Of a stretch of DNA of 64,000 bases, positions 17,730 through 27,437 are shown piece by piece. The notes beneath the pieces are model-generated. The model had not been told where the DNA came from and did not search any database. It saw only the letters and a program-made list of their open reading frames with translations. The translations under genes were made by a program, and so were the position numbers. This DNA is from Oligoflexus sp. GTDB taxonomy: Bacteria > Bdellovibrionota_B > Oligoflexia > Oligoflexales > Oligoflexaceae. Where the stretch lies: NCBI RefSeq assembly GCF_035712445.1, contig NZ_DASTAT010000062.1, forward strand, positions 1 through 64,000, given 5' to 3'. Positions within the stretch are counted from its first letter, which is position 1. Every line of letters starts with the position of its first letter.

Positions 17730-19964
17730 ATGAATCGGACGAGCCTGACATTCCGCTTGAACGCGACGATCCTCGGAATCGTTTTGGTGATGACGTCCAT
17801 GATGGTTCTGGCCTCATCCTATTACCTCTATCAAAGAACCATCCAGGACCTGCGCGCCGACGCGGAGCAGACGGCGAGTCTGGCTCAATTGTCCCTGGTG
17901 GACAGGCTTTGGGATTTTGACAGCGATGGTGTGAACGATATCGCGCGTTCGCTTCTGCTCGATGAAACCTTCGCCGTGGTCAGCATCCGCGACAAGAGCG
18001 GCCATATCCAGCTGAAGCTCCAGGGAAAGGGCTTTGAACACGCGAATTTGGACCGATTCTCGGACGACGATTTCTTTCGCGTCTCCCGGCAGATCAGCAA
18101 AGGCACGGATGAGATTGGTCAGCTTGATGTTCTGGTGAGCACCCACATCGCCCATCAAAGAATCCTGGGCAACACCATGACCATTCTGATCGCCAGCATC
18201 ATATTGAGCATCATCCTGACCGGTTCCATCTCGCTCGCTGCAGATCGCCTTATCAAACGGCCGATCTTCAAGCTGCGGAAGGAAACCGACGAGGTGATCA
18301 ATGGTAACCTGCTCTCGCCCATAGACCTGTCGCGGGATGACGAGCTCGGAGCCCTGGCACGCGACTTCGCGCATATGCGTGATTCCGTGCGGGAAAAAAT
18401 CGGCATCATCGAGCAGCAGAATTACAGCCTTGAACAGAAGGTGCAGGATCGGACCGCCCAGCTGGAGCAAAAAACCAAAGAGCTGACCGCCGTTTTCAAA
18501 AGTCTTCAGGAAGGCATCGTGACCTTTTCCCGGACGCAAAAGCTCGACCCGCAGCCGTCACCCTACCTTCTGGAAATCTTCGGTATTCCCAGCGTCGAAG
18601 GCCGCTCGCTGGGCGACCTCCTTTTCGCTACCCAAAAGTCCGATGCCACCGCCCAATGCCTTTCCGCATTGGATGCGATCCTTGGGTCCTCGGATCTGAA
18701 TTTTGACTTCAATCGCTTTCTTTTGCCGCGCGATCATGTGATCACGGTCAACGGCCGCACCCGAGTCCTGGATCTCTCATGGTCGCCGGTGATCTCGGAT
18801 GCCGGCACTGTGGAAAAGATGGTGCTCTGCGTTCGGGATATCACGGAAATTCAAGCCGTGCGCGCCCTGGCCCGCAGTAACCAGGAGACCGTGCGCTGCC
18901 TGCAGGAACTGATGAGCTGCGAAGCCAGCACCTATAATCTTTTCTTCGATGCCTTGCCTGGCCGTATCAGCAATATCCGCGAACTCATCCTTCTGAACAG
19001 CCAGGAGTCGGTACGGGATGCCATGCGCAGCCTGCACACCATCAAGGGCAATTCCCGGACCTTTGGCTTCTCGGCCCTGTCGGACAAGACGCACGAGATC
19101 GAAGGGCTTTTGAAGGAAGAACTTCAGGGCACTCCGGTGCTGCGCGATTCGCAAATGTTCATGAAGCAGCTCATTCGCCTTCAGGAGATCTACCAGCAGT
19201 ATCAGGATGTGCGGTACAAGGTTCTGAAAATAGCCCAGGCCGAAATCAAGATCACCTTCGGCGATCTGATCGAGGAATTCCTGAAAGAACTCCAGGGCAA
19301 AGACAGCCCGGCCGCGCGGGAACTCAGCCGCCGCCTGAAAGGTGTATTCGGTCAGCAGGATCTTCGCATGGCTCTGGAAAGCATGGGCCAGTCGGCTCTG
19401 CCTTCGATCGCCCGGGATTGCCTGAAACCCATACCCAGGCTGAACGTCGCCGGCGATAACATCTACCTGCAGGCGGATCGTCTCACGCTCCTGAGCGATG
19501 TGTTCATGCACCTTTTCCGCAACAGCATGGATCACGGCATCGAAGCCCCGATGGAACGGGATCGGCTGAAAAAGCCGGCGCAGGGGCACATCGAGATCAC
19601 GATCCATCACGACGAGGATCAACTTGAAATCATCTATCAGGATGATGGCCATGGACTCGACATTGCCCGGACTTCGGAAGTCATGCGAAAGCAGGGCATG
19701 CTGCCTCATGGTGCTCAGCCCTCGCGTCAGCAGCTGCAGAACGCGATCTTTGCCGATGGCTTTTCCACGGCGGAACGGGTCACCGCTGTTTCAGGGCGCG
19801 GCGTCGGCATGAGTGCCGTGCGCAGCATGATCCAGCATGAAGGTGGCTCCATCCACTGTGAGATTCTCGGTGGGGAAGACCTGCAGGACGGAACCGCGGC
19901 CCTGCGTTGGATCATACGCCTGCCGCTGGGAATCAAAAAGGATGCCTTGGCATCCGTATCATGA
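17730..19964 (+). CDS. Membrane sensor kinase of CheA-like architecture (HAMP-PAS-Hpt-HATPase)
   Basis: The protein is 744 aa. TM1 (about 13-33), a periplasmic domain, TM2 (about 147-170) and HAMP (about 171-225) lead into a coiled coil, then a PAS-like domain (about 255-375) ending in VRDITEI. An Hpt domain (about 400-500) carries the phospho-accepting His436 in SLHTIKG. The CheA-type ATPase (about 560-735) has N box HLFRNSMDHGIE (Asn598), G1 DDGHGLD and G2 GRGVGM. There is no HisKA domain, no CheW-like domain and no receiver, so phosphate presumably moves from ATP to the Hpt His and then to a separate response regulator not encoded next door. Paralogue at 32240-34957 shares the PAS-Hpt-ATPase core. 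Confidence 0.88.
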   Translation: MNRTSLTFRLNATILGIVLVMTSMMVLASSYYLYQRTIQDLRADAEQTASLAQLSLVDRLWDFDSDGVNDIARSLLLDETFAVVSIRDKSGHIQLKLQGKGFEHANLDRFSDDDFFRVSRQISKGTDEIGQLDVLVSTHIAHQRILGNTMTILIASIILSIILTGSISLAADRLIKRPIFKLRKETDEVINGNLLSPIDLSRDDELGALARDFAHMRDSVREKIGIIEQQNYSLEQKVQDRTAQLEQKTKELTAVFKSLQEGIVTFSRTQKLDPQPSPYLLEIFGIPSVEGRSLGDLLFATQKSDATAQCLSALDAILGSSDLNFDFNRFLLPRDHVITVNGRTRVLDLSWSPVISDAGTVEKMVLCVRDITEIQAVRALARSNQETVRCLQELMSCEASTYNLFFDALPGRISNIRELILLNSQESVRDAMRSLHTIKGNSRTFGFSALSDKTHEIEGLLKEELQGTPVLRDSQMFMKQLIRLQEIYQQYQDVRYKVLKIAQAEIKITFGDLIEEFLKELQGKDSPAARELSRRLKGVFGQQDLRMALESMGQSALPSIARDCLKPIPRLNVAGDNIYLQADRLTLLSDVFMHLFRNSMDHGIEAPMERDRLKKPAQGHIEITIHHDEDQLEIIYQDDGHGLDIARTSEVMRKQGMLPHGAQPSRQQLQNAIFADGFSTAERVTAVSGRGVGMSAVRSMIQHEGGSIHCEILGGEDLQDGTAALRWIIRLPLGIKKDALASVS

Positions 19965-19975
19965 CAGGTGATCCC

Positions 19976-21160
19976 ATGAGTATCGTTCGCGTCGCAGGTC
20001 TTTTCGTTTCACTGCTATTCCTAGGCTGCTCGACTCTGCCCGATGCCTCTGATCCTGTGGCACAGATCCAGCTGGTCGAATCCTTTCCCTCGGAAACTGA
20101 TCTGGGCAGCTCCGATCTTCCCAAAGCGGAAGCGGTGTGGATGGATATGATCAGCCGGGCACGGCAGACGATCGACGTCGGTCAATTCTATGTTCAGAAT
20201 GTGCCACATTCCAGTTTGGATCGCGTGCTCAAATCCATGGAGGCCGCGACACAGCGTGGCATCAGGATTCGCTTTCTGGTGGATGAAGCCTTCGTGAAAC
20301 GCTATCCCGATGATACCGGCAAGGCGGTGGAGGCCATCAAAAAATGGACGAATACGGAAGTCCGTATCACCAACCGCTGGGCCAAGACCGGCGGCATCCA
20401 GCATGCGAAATATTTCATCGTGGACGGACGTGACGCCTTTCTGGGCAGCCAGAACTTTGATTGGCGCGCGCTCGATCATATCAAAGAACTGGGTTATCGC
20501 TTCCGTTCCCCGCCCTTGGTCACAAGCCTCAGCGCTGTGTTCCAGGACGATTGGGACAAGGCCTTGGATAAGGACGCCGCGCAGGAGCTTGATCCCGAGA
20601 AATTCCAGCCCGCGGTGTGGAAAGATGCGGACGGAACCATCCATACGGTCAGCCTGAAGGTGAGCCCCAATCCCGACAGTAAAAATCCAGCCCTTTGGGA
20701 TTTGCCGGCGCTCCTGGATATGATACGCAAGGCCAAAAGCCAGGTACGCATTGCGGCCATGCTCTATAAGCCTATATTTTACGACAAAAGAGCCTGGACA
20801 GAACTGGAATCCGTTTTGATCGAAGCGGCCCAGCGCGGCGTCAAAGTCCAGGTGATGGTGGATGCGAAAAACAAGGAGCAGTACTTCAAGGGCTTGATCG
20901 AAGGGGGAGTTCAGGTCGGATTTGTGAAAATCCCGACCCATAGCTCCGGCACGATACCCTATGCCCGACTCATTCATGCCAAATACATGGTCGTGGACGA
21001 TCGCATGGCCTGGCTGGGAACGAGCAACCTCGAAGGCGACTACTTCTATAATTCCAGGAATATCAGCCTGCTTCTCGATAGCCCGCGTTTCGCCGCGTCC
21101 ATGGGCAAGGTCTTCGACCGCTACTGGACCTCGCCCTTTACGGCTTTTTTAAAGCCTTAG
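19976..21160 (+). CDS. Phospholipase D-family lipoprotein
   Basis: The protein is 394 aa. Start 19976 gives the lipoprotein signal MSIVRVAGLFVSLLFLGC; an ATG at 19961 overlapping the kinase stop is an alternative. Two HKD active-site motifs are intact, HAKYFIVD with GSQNFDWRA and HAKYMVVD with GTSNLE, as in cardiolipin synthase-type and other PLD enzymes. PLDs use the two His residues to hydrolyse or transfer phosphodiesters. Lipid anchoring places it in the periplasm or outer membrane, which suggests phospholipid remodelling or attack on external phosphodiesters. Its 3' end overlaps the facing gene by 23 bases. Confidence 0.88.
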   Translation: MSIVRVAGLFVSLLFLGCSTLPDASDPVAQIQLVESFPSETDLGSSDLPKAEAVWMDMISRARQTIDVGQFYVQNVPHSSLDRVLKSMEAATQRGIRIRFLVDEAFVKRYPDDTGKAVEAIKKWTNTEVRITNRWAKTGGIQHAKYFIVDGRDAFLGSQNFDWRALDHIKELGYRFRSPPLVTSLSAVFQDDWDKALDKDAAQELDPEKFQPAVWKDADGTIHTVSLKVSPNPDSKNPALWDLPALLDMIRKAKSQVRIAAMLYKPIFYDKRAWTELESVLIEAAQRGVKVQVMVDAKNKEQYFKGLIEGGVQVGFVKIPTHSSGTIPYARLIHAKYMVVDDRMAWLGTSNLEGDYFYNSRNISLLLDSPRFAASMGKVFDRYWTSPFTAFLKP

Positions 21161-22259
21161 CCGAGGCTTTGATCTGGACGGTGACCGGCAGGTGATCCGA
21201 CTGTCCAGGCCCGCTGGCATTTTCCCAGGCTATGGGCAGCCCCTCGGCATCAGTCTGAAAATCAAAGCCCTTCACGAGAGCCACCGATTCGGGATCCATG
21301 GCCCATTTCCAGTTCGGGTGCTCCTTGCCTCCCTTCCAAACCATGATGGAATCCAAAAAGGACCATGACTCCTCTTTTTTGAAGTAATGCGTGCCCAGGC
21401 ACTGCCGGCAGCCTTCCAGATGCGAGATCTGCCAATCCTTGGCGGCCACGGCCCTATAAAGACGGGAATCCTCTTTCGCATTGGTGTTGAAATCACCCCC
21501 TGCGATGACGACCTCGGCGCTTTCCGCTGCTTTCCTCGCGACTTTGTTGAGGGTTTCCATCGCTTCGATACGTTCCAGGAAAGGATGATAAGGCGCGGGG
21601 AAATGAATGCCGAAGGCGGTCAGGACCTCGCCACCCGGCAGCTTGAAACTCGCTTCCAGGATATCGCGCGACTGCGGTTTTTCGCCATTTCTGCGGCTAT
21701 TCACAAAGTCCACCGGATGCAGGCGCGGCTCGCCCGTGCGTTCCAGGCGGGACAGCATCGCCGTATCAATGCCACGCCGATCGCTGCCTTCCAAGAGGAT
21801 CCCGGGTCTATAATTGCAGGCACCCAGAAATTCCGTGCGCAGCCGCTCCAGGACCTTCAGATTCTCGACTTCGACCAGGATCAAAAGATCCGGGCATTTG
21901 CCATTATTCACGCTGCTCACGATTTTGCCAATGCGTTCGAGCTTGGTTTTCAGCTCGGTCTCATTCCAATCGAAGCTCTCGCATTCGCTCGTCCGCTGCT
22001 TGCTGCTGCTCGTCTCCGCGCAGCGTTTTTTATGATCGTCGGTTTTTTTTCGCTGGGCGGGCAGATAGGTCCAGTCGTCCTTGCCTTCGTCATGCTCGGT
22101 ATCGAAGAGGTTTTCGACATTATACGACATAACGAAGATCGGCGCGGGCTGCTCGGGGGCAGGCTTTTTGGCTTTTGCGGCGGGCTTGGCCCCCATGAGG
22201 GCAGGGGCCAGCAGGGCGGGAATCAAGAGGCGTGGCATCCAGGTTTTCAGGAAATCCAT
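21138..22259 (-). CDS. Secreted endonuclease/exonuclease/phosphatase-family protein
   Basis: The protein is 373 aa. Start 22259 follows AGGA with 7-nt spacing and gives a short signal peptide; the 22283 start adds eight residues. EEP-superfamily motifs are present: MSYNVENLFD (metal Glu region), LILVEVENL, GIDTAMLSR, FGIHFPAP, GGDFNTN and a terminal SDHLPV. The fold supports hydrolysis of phosphodiesters (DNase, sphingomyelinase or phosphoinositide types); the secreted location favours an extracellular nuclease or phosphatase. Substrate cannot be assigned. Convergent with, and overlapping, the PLD lipoprotein gene. Confidence 0.85.
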   Translation of the reverse strand: MDFLKTWMPRLLIPALLAPALMGAKPAAKAKKPAPEQPAPIFVMSYNVENLFDTEHDEGKDDWTYLPAQRKKTDDHKKRCAETSSSKQRTSECESFDWNETELKTKLERIGKIVSSVNNGKCPDLLILVEVENLKVLERLRTEFLGACNYRPGILLEGSDRRGIDTAMLSRLERTGEPRLHPVDFVNSRRNGEKPQSRDILEASFKLPGGEVLTAFGIHFPAPYHPFLERIEAMETLNKVARKAAESAEVVIAGGDFNTNAKEDSRLYRAVAAKDWQISHLEGCRQCLGTHYFKKEESWSFLDSIMVWKGGKEHPNWKWAMDPESVALVKGFDFQTDAEGLPIAWENASGPGQSDHLPVTVQIKASAKALKKP

Positions 22260-22433
22260 GAGTTGTCCTATCTCCAGGTTCAAATTTCAAAATGAATATA
22301 CAAGCAGGGACAGCTCTTGTCTTGAATTTCCACCTTCGCTTGAAATGAGAGGCGAAGGCTGGCATCATTTCTATGAAACTTAACGCAGATTTTTTATCTT
22401 CCCAAAGTGCGGCTAACCGGACGAGGCGATGCT

Positions 22434-23651
22434 ATGGTGGTTAGGCAGAAGAAACGTTTTCAACAGGGTGACATGATCTGTGCCGAAGGGAGCCACGGGG
22501 ACTGCGCCTATATCGTTGAAAGCGGACGGGTGGAAATCTATGTCGGAACCGGGCCGGAGCGGGTCACGCTCAGTATCCTGGGGGTCGGCGAGATCTTTGG
22601 CGAGATGGCCGTGATCGATGGGTCACCGCGGTCTGCGTCCGCCGTCGCCCTGGAACCCTGCGAGCTGATGTCGGTCTCCAGCGAAGCCATCTCGGAGCGG
22701 ATCAAAAACGCTGATCCCATCGTGCGCCTGCTGGTGGCCATGCTGCTCAAACGCATGCGGCATACCAACGAGAATACCAAGAAAGCCCGGCATGACGAAG
22801 AGGAAGAGACCACGGTTTCCAGTTCCGGTCTGGCCCAGGAAGTCATAGATAAGATCCGTATTGAAGCCGAACTGAAACTCGCGCTCGCGGCCAACGAATT
22901 CGCCCTGCATTTCCAGCCCGTCATGGATCTGCAGAGAATGCAGATCGCCGGCTTCGAAGCCCTCATCCGTTGGCGCAGCAGCACGCGCGGCCTTGTGCAG
23001 CCGGATATTTTCATGGGCATTGCCGAGGAAACCTCGCTGATCGTTCCCATCGGCCGCTGGGTGCTCGAAAACGCCTGCGCCGCCCACACCCTCATCATTC
23101 AGGAAATGAAGGCTCAGGGTTTGAATGAACCCCTTTTCATGAGCATCAATATTTCCAGCCGGCAGTTTCAGGATCCGCAGTTTTTCGATCACCTGGCTGA
23201 GGTCGTGCAGAAAAATGGACTGCGCAACGATCAGATCAAACTGGAAGTGACCGAGCGTATTTTCATGGAAGGCCCTGCCGCCGTCTATGCGATCGAACGC
23301 TGCCGGAGCCTCGGCTTTCCCATCGCGCTCGATGACTTTGGCACAGGCTATTCGAGTTTGAGCTATCTCGCCAAATTCCAGGTCGATACGCTGAAGGTGG
23401 ACAAGGCCTTCGTGCAGCTGCTCCTGGATGATCCCAGGACCTACACCATCACCGCGGCGATCGTGGGAATGGCGAATCAGCTCGGGATTCCGATCATTGC
23501 GGAAGGCGTGGAAACGGTCGAGGAATGCGCGGCTCTGCAGGCCATGCATTGCCGCTATGGGCAGGGCTTTCTGTTCAGCCCTGCCATGCCGCTACCCGAT
23601 GCTTTGAAGTTCATCCACGTCTGGAAAAAAAGCCTCGGCGCGGCCAGCTGA
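22434..23651 (+). CDS. Cyclic-nucleotide-binding domain fused to EAL c-di-GMP phosphodiesterase
   Basis: The protein is 405 aa. Start 22434 (ATG) has GAGG 7 nt upstream; a GTG at 22407 is less likely. Residues 1-120 form a CRP-type cNMP-binding beta-roll with a phosphate-binding cassette (FGEMAVIDGSPRSASA). A charged linker precedes the EAL domain (about 150-395). Catalytic features look intact: EALIRW with Glu175, the NISSRQF Asn, LEVTER Glu, DDFGTGYSSL, LKVDKAFV, IAEGVET and the terminal QGFLF. It should hydrolyse c-di-GMP under control of cAMP or cGMP and so join two second-messenger systems. No signal peptide; cytoplasmic. It ends one base before the facing gene. Confidence 0.9.
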   Translation: MVVRQKKRFQQGDMICAEGSHGDCAYIVESGRVEIYVGTGPERVTLSILGVGEIFGEMAVIDGSPRSASAVALEPCELMSVSSEAISERIKNADPIVRLLVAMLLKRMRHTNENTKKARHDEEEETTVSSSGLAQEVIDKIRIEAELKLALAANEFALHFQPVMDLQRMQIAGFEALIRWRSSTRGLVQPDIFMGIAEETSLIVPIGRWVLENACAAHTLIIQEMKAQGLNEPLFMSINISSRQFQDPQFFDHLAEVVQKNGLRNDQIKLEVTERIFMEGPAAVYAIERCRSLGFPIALDDFGTGYSSLSYLAKFQVDTLKVDKAFVQLLLDDPRTYTITAAIVGMANQLGIPIIAEGVETVEECAALQAMHCRYGQGFLFSPAMPLPDALKFIHVWKKSLGAAS

Positions 23652-23652
23652 G

Positions 23653-24477
23653 TCAGGGTGCTTCACTGCCCAGACTGCCTTTCAGCTGCGTGAGCAGGGT
23701 CAGGCAGTCCAGGGTTTCCGCCCGGAAAATCTCCGGGATGGATCCGGCCTTCATCTTCGCATCAAAGTCATTCAAAGACTCGGTGGCCAGAGTCAAAGCT
23801 TCGGTGGGTCGTCCCAGGACCAAAAGGTTTCGGACCTTGTGACTGAAATTTTCGCAGTAGAGTGGGCCGTCCTTGGTCGCGATCGCCTGATCGATCAGGC
23901 CCAAGGCTTCCGCCGGATTGAATAGCCCACCGGGCACTTCCTGCGCCGCGGGATTATACTTCACCGCAGCAGCGACCCGGAAAAGGCCACCGGCTTCGTA
24001 TTCTGTTCCTCCCGGGACCTGAAGGCCGGTTTGAATCGCATCCAAAATTTTGGGCACGAGTTCGATCTTGCCTTCCAAAGTTGAAACCTGCGCATCATAC
24101 GCAAGGCACGCAGAGCGGAAATAATAATAGGTCGGTGTTTGATGGCCAAGGGTCACGGGATTGATGCTTTCCGCAGCCTCGGACCAGCAGCTGGAAAAGA
24201 CCTTTTTGCGCGCCTCACGGCCTTCCGCATCATCCAGGCTGTGGTAATGCGTGCCTTCATAAAGGAAGGTTCTTAAATAACCTTCCGCTGCACGCAAAGT
24301 TTCATCCTCGTTCAGGGCTTGATCCAAAAGGGTTTTGTAGGCAGCCCGCGCCTCAAGCGTGGCTTCAAGGCTGAGATCGCGCTGTGCGAATTTCGCATCC
24401 GCTTCCGTGAAGTCGCCCGCGAAGGCCTGCAAACTGCTGAAAAACAAGGCTCCTGCCAGTAACTGCTTATCCATCAT
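23653..24477 (-). CDS. TatT-like periplasmic protein
   Basis: The protein is 274 aa. GGAGG precedes the ATG by 7 nt, and a signal peptide ends at FAGDF. The all-helical mature region (SACLAYDAQVSTLEGKIELVPKI, GLFRVAAAVKYNPA, GPLYCENFSHKVRNLL) matches the layout of the TatT-like protein at 3042-3986. Several Cys residues (SSCW, SACLAY, YCENF, LDCL) may form disulfides. TatT proteins work with TRAP transporters in other bacteria; none is near, so the role is unknown. Confidence 0.6.
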   Translation of the reverse strand: MMDKQLLAGALFFSSLQAFAGDFTEADAKFAQRDLSLEATLEARAAYKTLLDQALNEDETLRAAEGYLRTFLYEGTHYHSLDDAEGREARKKVFSSCWSEAAESINPVTLGHQTPTYYYFRSACLAYDAQVSTLEGKIELVPKILDAIQTGLQVPGGTEYEAGGLFRVAAAVKYNPAAQEVPGGLFNPAEALGLIDQAIATKDGPLYCENFSHKVRNLLVLGRPTEALTLATESLNDFDAKMKAGSIPEIFRAETLDCLTLLTQLKGSLGSEAP

Positions 24478-24680
24478 GGATAAACCTCCTCATAAAAGTT
24501 GAAGAAACATGTGATGAAGAGCCTCGAAGCTAATATGCGCCGGATTGAAAAGTCAAGGCTGGCCTCGCTCCGCTGGCGCTGCCCAAAGTCCCATAATGAC
24601 GCTTGTTAATGAAAGCGGCATGAAGTAGAAATAAAGGGGATGCAAAGATCCCGCCCTTCAACCTCATCGTCAGTTCAGGC

Positions 24681-26618
24681 ATGCGCAAACCAACATACTA
24701 TCAACTGTTTTATGCCGATCTTTTGCTCTTTGCTGTGCTTTTCATTCTGCACCGAGCCTTCACTTTTACCGCTCTGAATGCCGAAGTCCTGACCGGAGCG
24801 CGGCAATGGTCCGGCTTTTTCGTCGGCGCGCTCAGCGACCTTTGGATCGCCGGCCTTCTGGCCCTTCTTTCAGCCGGCTGGCATATGCTCCTCGGACTTA
24901 AGTTCACGGTCGGGGGCGTGCAAAAGCTTCGGGCCCTGTTCTTTTTGATCGTGACTCTGCTGCTCGCGTCGCATCAGTCCTACGTGGAATTCTTCGGTTT
25001 CACGATGATGGCCTTTCATCTGCGTTATCTTTATGATTCCGCTTTCATCCTGGCCAACGGTCAGTCGCTTTTCAGCTGGCCCCTTCTTGTTTATTTGGGC
25101 GTCCTGGCGCTGGTTCTGCTCCTGCAAAGCGGACGCCGAAAAGAGACCTCAAGGCGTTATCAGGGCGCGATCTTCGCCGCTGTGCTCGTGACCCTTGTGA
25201 TCCTGCATAACCGCAACATTCATTGGCGCGTGCAGTGGTTCATTCCGGAAAACCTTCAGGTGAATCTTCTGGAAAAACTTTTTACGCAGCTCAGCAAAGC
25301 CAAAGCCATCGAGCCGGTCAGCGCTGCGGAACGCGAGCGCCTGCTGACACTCCTCCGTCTGCCGCATGCCGCTTCTGACTTTCCCGGTCTGATGCGGGAG
25401 GTGAAGGAAAACCCAGTGGGACCTTTGCATCCCATCAGTGAAAAAATCCGTGAGCATTGGCAGGCTTCGCTGGCTTCCCAAAGAAAACCTCTGATGGCGG
25501 TCGTGCTTCTGGAATCCTTAAGGCCCGCAGAAACCGGCTACTTCGCGCCCGGCTCGCCGAGCCTGACACCGACCCTGGATCACCTTGCGACCTCGTCCAT
25601 CGTCTTCACCAATGCCTATTCCACAGGTTCCGTCACGCGTGGTGGTCAGGAGGCAGTTTTTTGCGGGCATATCAGCAGCCGCGATACCTCGCTCATGCGT
25701 TACGATGCCGTCGCTCCCATCCGCTGCCTTTCCGATCTTCTGCAAAAACCTTTGCCGGCAGGCGGGCAGGTGGAAACCTTCTGGCATCATGGGGGCAACG
25801 GGTTCTTTGATAATCAGCTCAGTTTCTGGCGCAAGCACGGCATGCAAAGGATCATGACCCAGGATGATTTCATGAAGGATGCGCCGCAGACCAGCTGGGG
25901 CGTGGGCGATATTACGTTTTTGCAGGAAAGCGCCAGGGAGCTGAAGAAACGTCGCGAGGCCAGCACCGCGGCGGCCCAGGTCGGCATGCTCTTGACGGTG
26001 AGCAATCATATTCCCTGGGATCTGCCGCGCGATGTCATTCCCTGGGCTTTGCCTTTGCAGGCGAAGCATCTGAGCTATCGCACCACAGCCTATACGGATC
26101 ATGCGCTTCGCCTTTTCATGGAAAGCCTGAAGGCTGACGGTCTTTGGGAAGATGCTCTGATTATCATCGCCAGCGATCACGGCAATCAGGTTCCCGCTTA
26201 TCAGGATATTTATCCCGATCGTCCGACGGCTGTGGCGCGCCTTCAGTCGCATATCAACTTCATCATAGCCGGCGGCCTTGTGGAAAAGGCTCTGCGTGAT
26301 CTGAAACTGACTTCACTTCCACGTGATGTGCTGGTCAGTCAGGTGGATATTTCCCAGTTCCTTGCCGATACCCTTGGTTTAAAGGAATTTTCGAGCATGG
26401 GCGAAAATCCCTTTCATGACACAAGGCAGCTGCCGGTGCTGTCCCGACTGGAACAGCATCTGTTTGATCCGCAAAGCCAGAGCCTCATCGACCCCAGCGC
26501 CTGGCAAACCCGGCCTCTTTTTGATGTCACGGCCCTGCCTCAGGAACCGTCGATCGAAGCGAAGGAGCGCAATCTTTTATTCTATCGCTCCTACATTGAC
26601 TACATCAGCACCAAATAA
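24681..26618 (+). CDS. LTA synthase-like alkaline phosphatase-superfamily membrane enzyme
   Basis: The protein is 645 aa. Five membrane spans fill residues 1-180 (the last near TLVILHNRN); the large periplasmic domain after about 270 belongs to the sulfatase/phosphoglycerol transferase family. Metal and nucleophile features are visible: VVLLESL, YSTGSVTRGGQEAVF with the probable catalytic Thr, FWHHGGNGFFDNQ and ASDHGNQVP. In Gram-negatives such enzymes transfer phosphoglycerol or phosphoethanolamine to periplasmic glucans or lipid A rather than make teichoic acid. The substrate here is not known. Its 3' end overlaps the facing SGNH gene by 42 bases. Confidence 0.85.
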   Translation: MRKPTYYQLFYADLLLFAVLFILHRAFTFTALNAEVLTGARQWSGFFVGALSDLWIAGLLALLSAGWHMLLGLKFTVGGVQKLRALFFLIVTLLLASHQSYVEFFGFTMMAFHLRYLYDSAFILANGQSLFSWPLLVYLGVLALVLLLQSGRRKETSRRYQGAIFAAVLVTLVILHNRNIHWRVQWFIPENLQVNLLEKLFTQLSKAKAIEPVSAAERERLLTLLRLPHAASDFPGLMREVKENPVGPLHPISEKIREHWQASLASQRKPLMAVVLLESLRPAETGYFAPGSPSLTPTLDHLATSSIVFTNAYSTGSVTRGGQEAVFCGHISSRDTSLMRYDAVAPIRCLSDLLQKPLPAGGQVETFWHHGGNGFFDNQLSFWRKHGMQRIMTQDDFMKDAPQTSWGVGDITFLQESARELKKRREASTAAAQVGMLLTVSNHIPWDLPRDVIPWALPLQAKHLSYRTTAYTDHALRLFMESLKADGLWEDALIIIASDHGNQVPAYQDIYPDRPTAVARLQSHINFIIAGGLVEKALRDLKLTSLPRDVLVSQVDISQFLADTLGLKEFSSMGENPFHDTRQLPVLSRLEQHLFDPQSQSLIDPSAWQTRPLFDVTALPQEPSIEAKERNLLFYRSYIDYISTK

Positions 26619-27347
26619 TTTTTCAAGATGCGGGGCCAGAGCTTTGGCGAAAACGCGATAGCCCTTGGCTCCCGGATGCAGAAAGTCAGGCATGAGTTCC
26701 GCATTCACGCGTCCGTCGGGTTGCAGAAAAACGGCGCCGATGTCCGCATACGACAGCTGCTCCCGCTGGACTTTCGCCAGCCTTTCATTGATGCCCTGAA
26801 TGCGGGCCCGCAAAGGATCATCCGCGGACTCGCCACTCGGCAGAAGACCGAGCACAAGTATATGGGTGCCCGGCAGACGCTGATGAATCCGGTCGATGAC
26901 CGTTTCCATGCCCTTAAGAATCGCCTCCGAACTGTCCCCTGCGTTCACATTGTTGATACCAATCAGAAGGACCAGAACCCGGGGATTCAATCCTGTCAGT
27001 TCCCCCTGATCCATGCGCCAGAGTAGATTCTGCGTGCGATCCCCGCCGATGCCTAGGCGCAAAGGTTTGATGGAGCCAAAGGCCTGCGACCAGACATCCG
27101 GCGCCACCTCCGTCCAGCCCTGGGTGATGGAGTCCCCCATAAAAACCAGCTGCGCACCGTCACGCGCCGGTTCGGCAAGATTTTTCTGAAACCGTTCACA
27201 CCATTCCATACGCGACATCCAGGAATAGTCCTCACGACGTGGGGAAGCTATCCAGGGCAGCTCCGTTTCGGTAGGAACGGGGATTGGACAGTTGATGCTG
27301 CTGGAGCCGGCCAGGGCGGCAAATATCAGACTGGTCATCAGGCTCAC
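26577..27347 (-). CDS. Secreted SGNH/GDSL-family hydrolase
   Basis: The protein is 256 aa. A GTG start at 27347 is chosen because GGAGG lies 5 nt upstream and a signal peptide (MSLMTSLIFAALAGS) follows; the longer reading begins in the divergent promoter region. SGNH blocks are present: block I VFMGDSITQGW (nucleophile Ser), block II Gly in GIGGDRTQN, block III LLIGINNVNAG (Asn) and block V DFLHPGAKGY (Asp and His). This is the platelet-activating-factor acetylhydrolase-like branch, which removes acetyl or acyl esters, often from carbohydrates. Exported, substrate unknown. Confidence 0.85.
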   Translation of the reverse strand: MSLMTSLIFAALAGSSSINCPIPVPTETELPWIASPRREDYSWMSRMEWCERFQKNLAEPARDGAQLVFMGDSITQGWTEVAPDVWSQAFGSIKPLRLGIGGDRTQNLLWRMDQGELTGLNPRVLVLLIGINNVNAGDSSEAILKGMETVIDRIHQRLPGTHILVLGLLPSGESADDPLRARIQGINERLAKVQREQLSYADIGAVFLQPDGRVNAELMPDFLHPGAKGYRVFAKALAPHLEKLFGADVVNVGAIE

Positions 27348-27437
27348 GTTGACCTCCAGGGAAATTTTTTGTTTGTTAACATGCAAGCTCGCGACTGTCC
27401 ATGCTAAGCTCAAGGCAACTTCAAGGGAGGCAACCAT

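Noticed and set aside
18777..19709. 310-codon minus-strand open frame inside the first kinase gene
   Set aside because: Overlaps the Hpt and ATPase coding region on the other strand and has no independent features.
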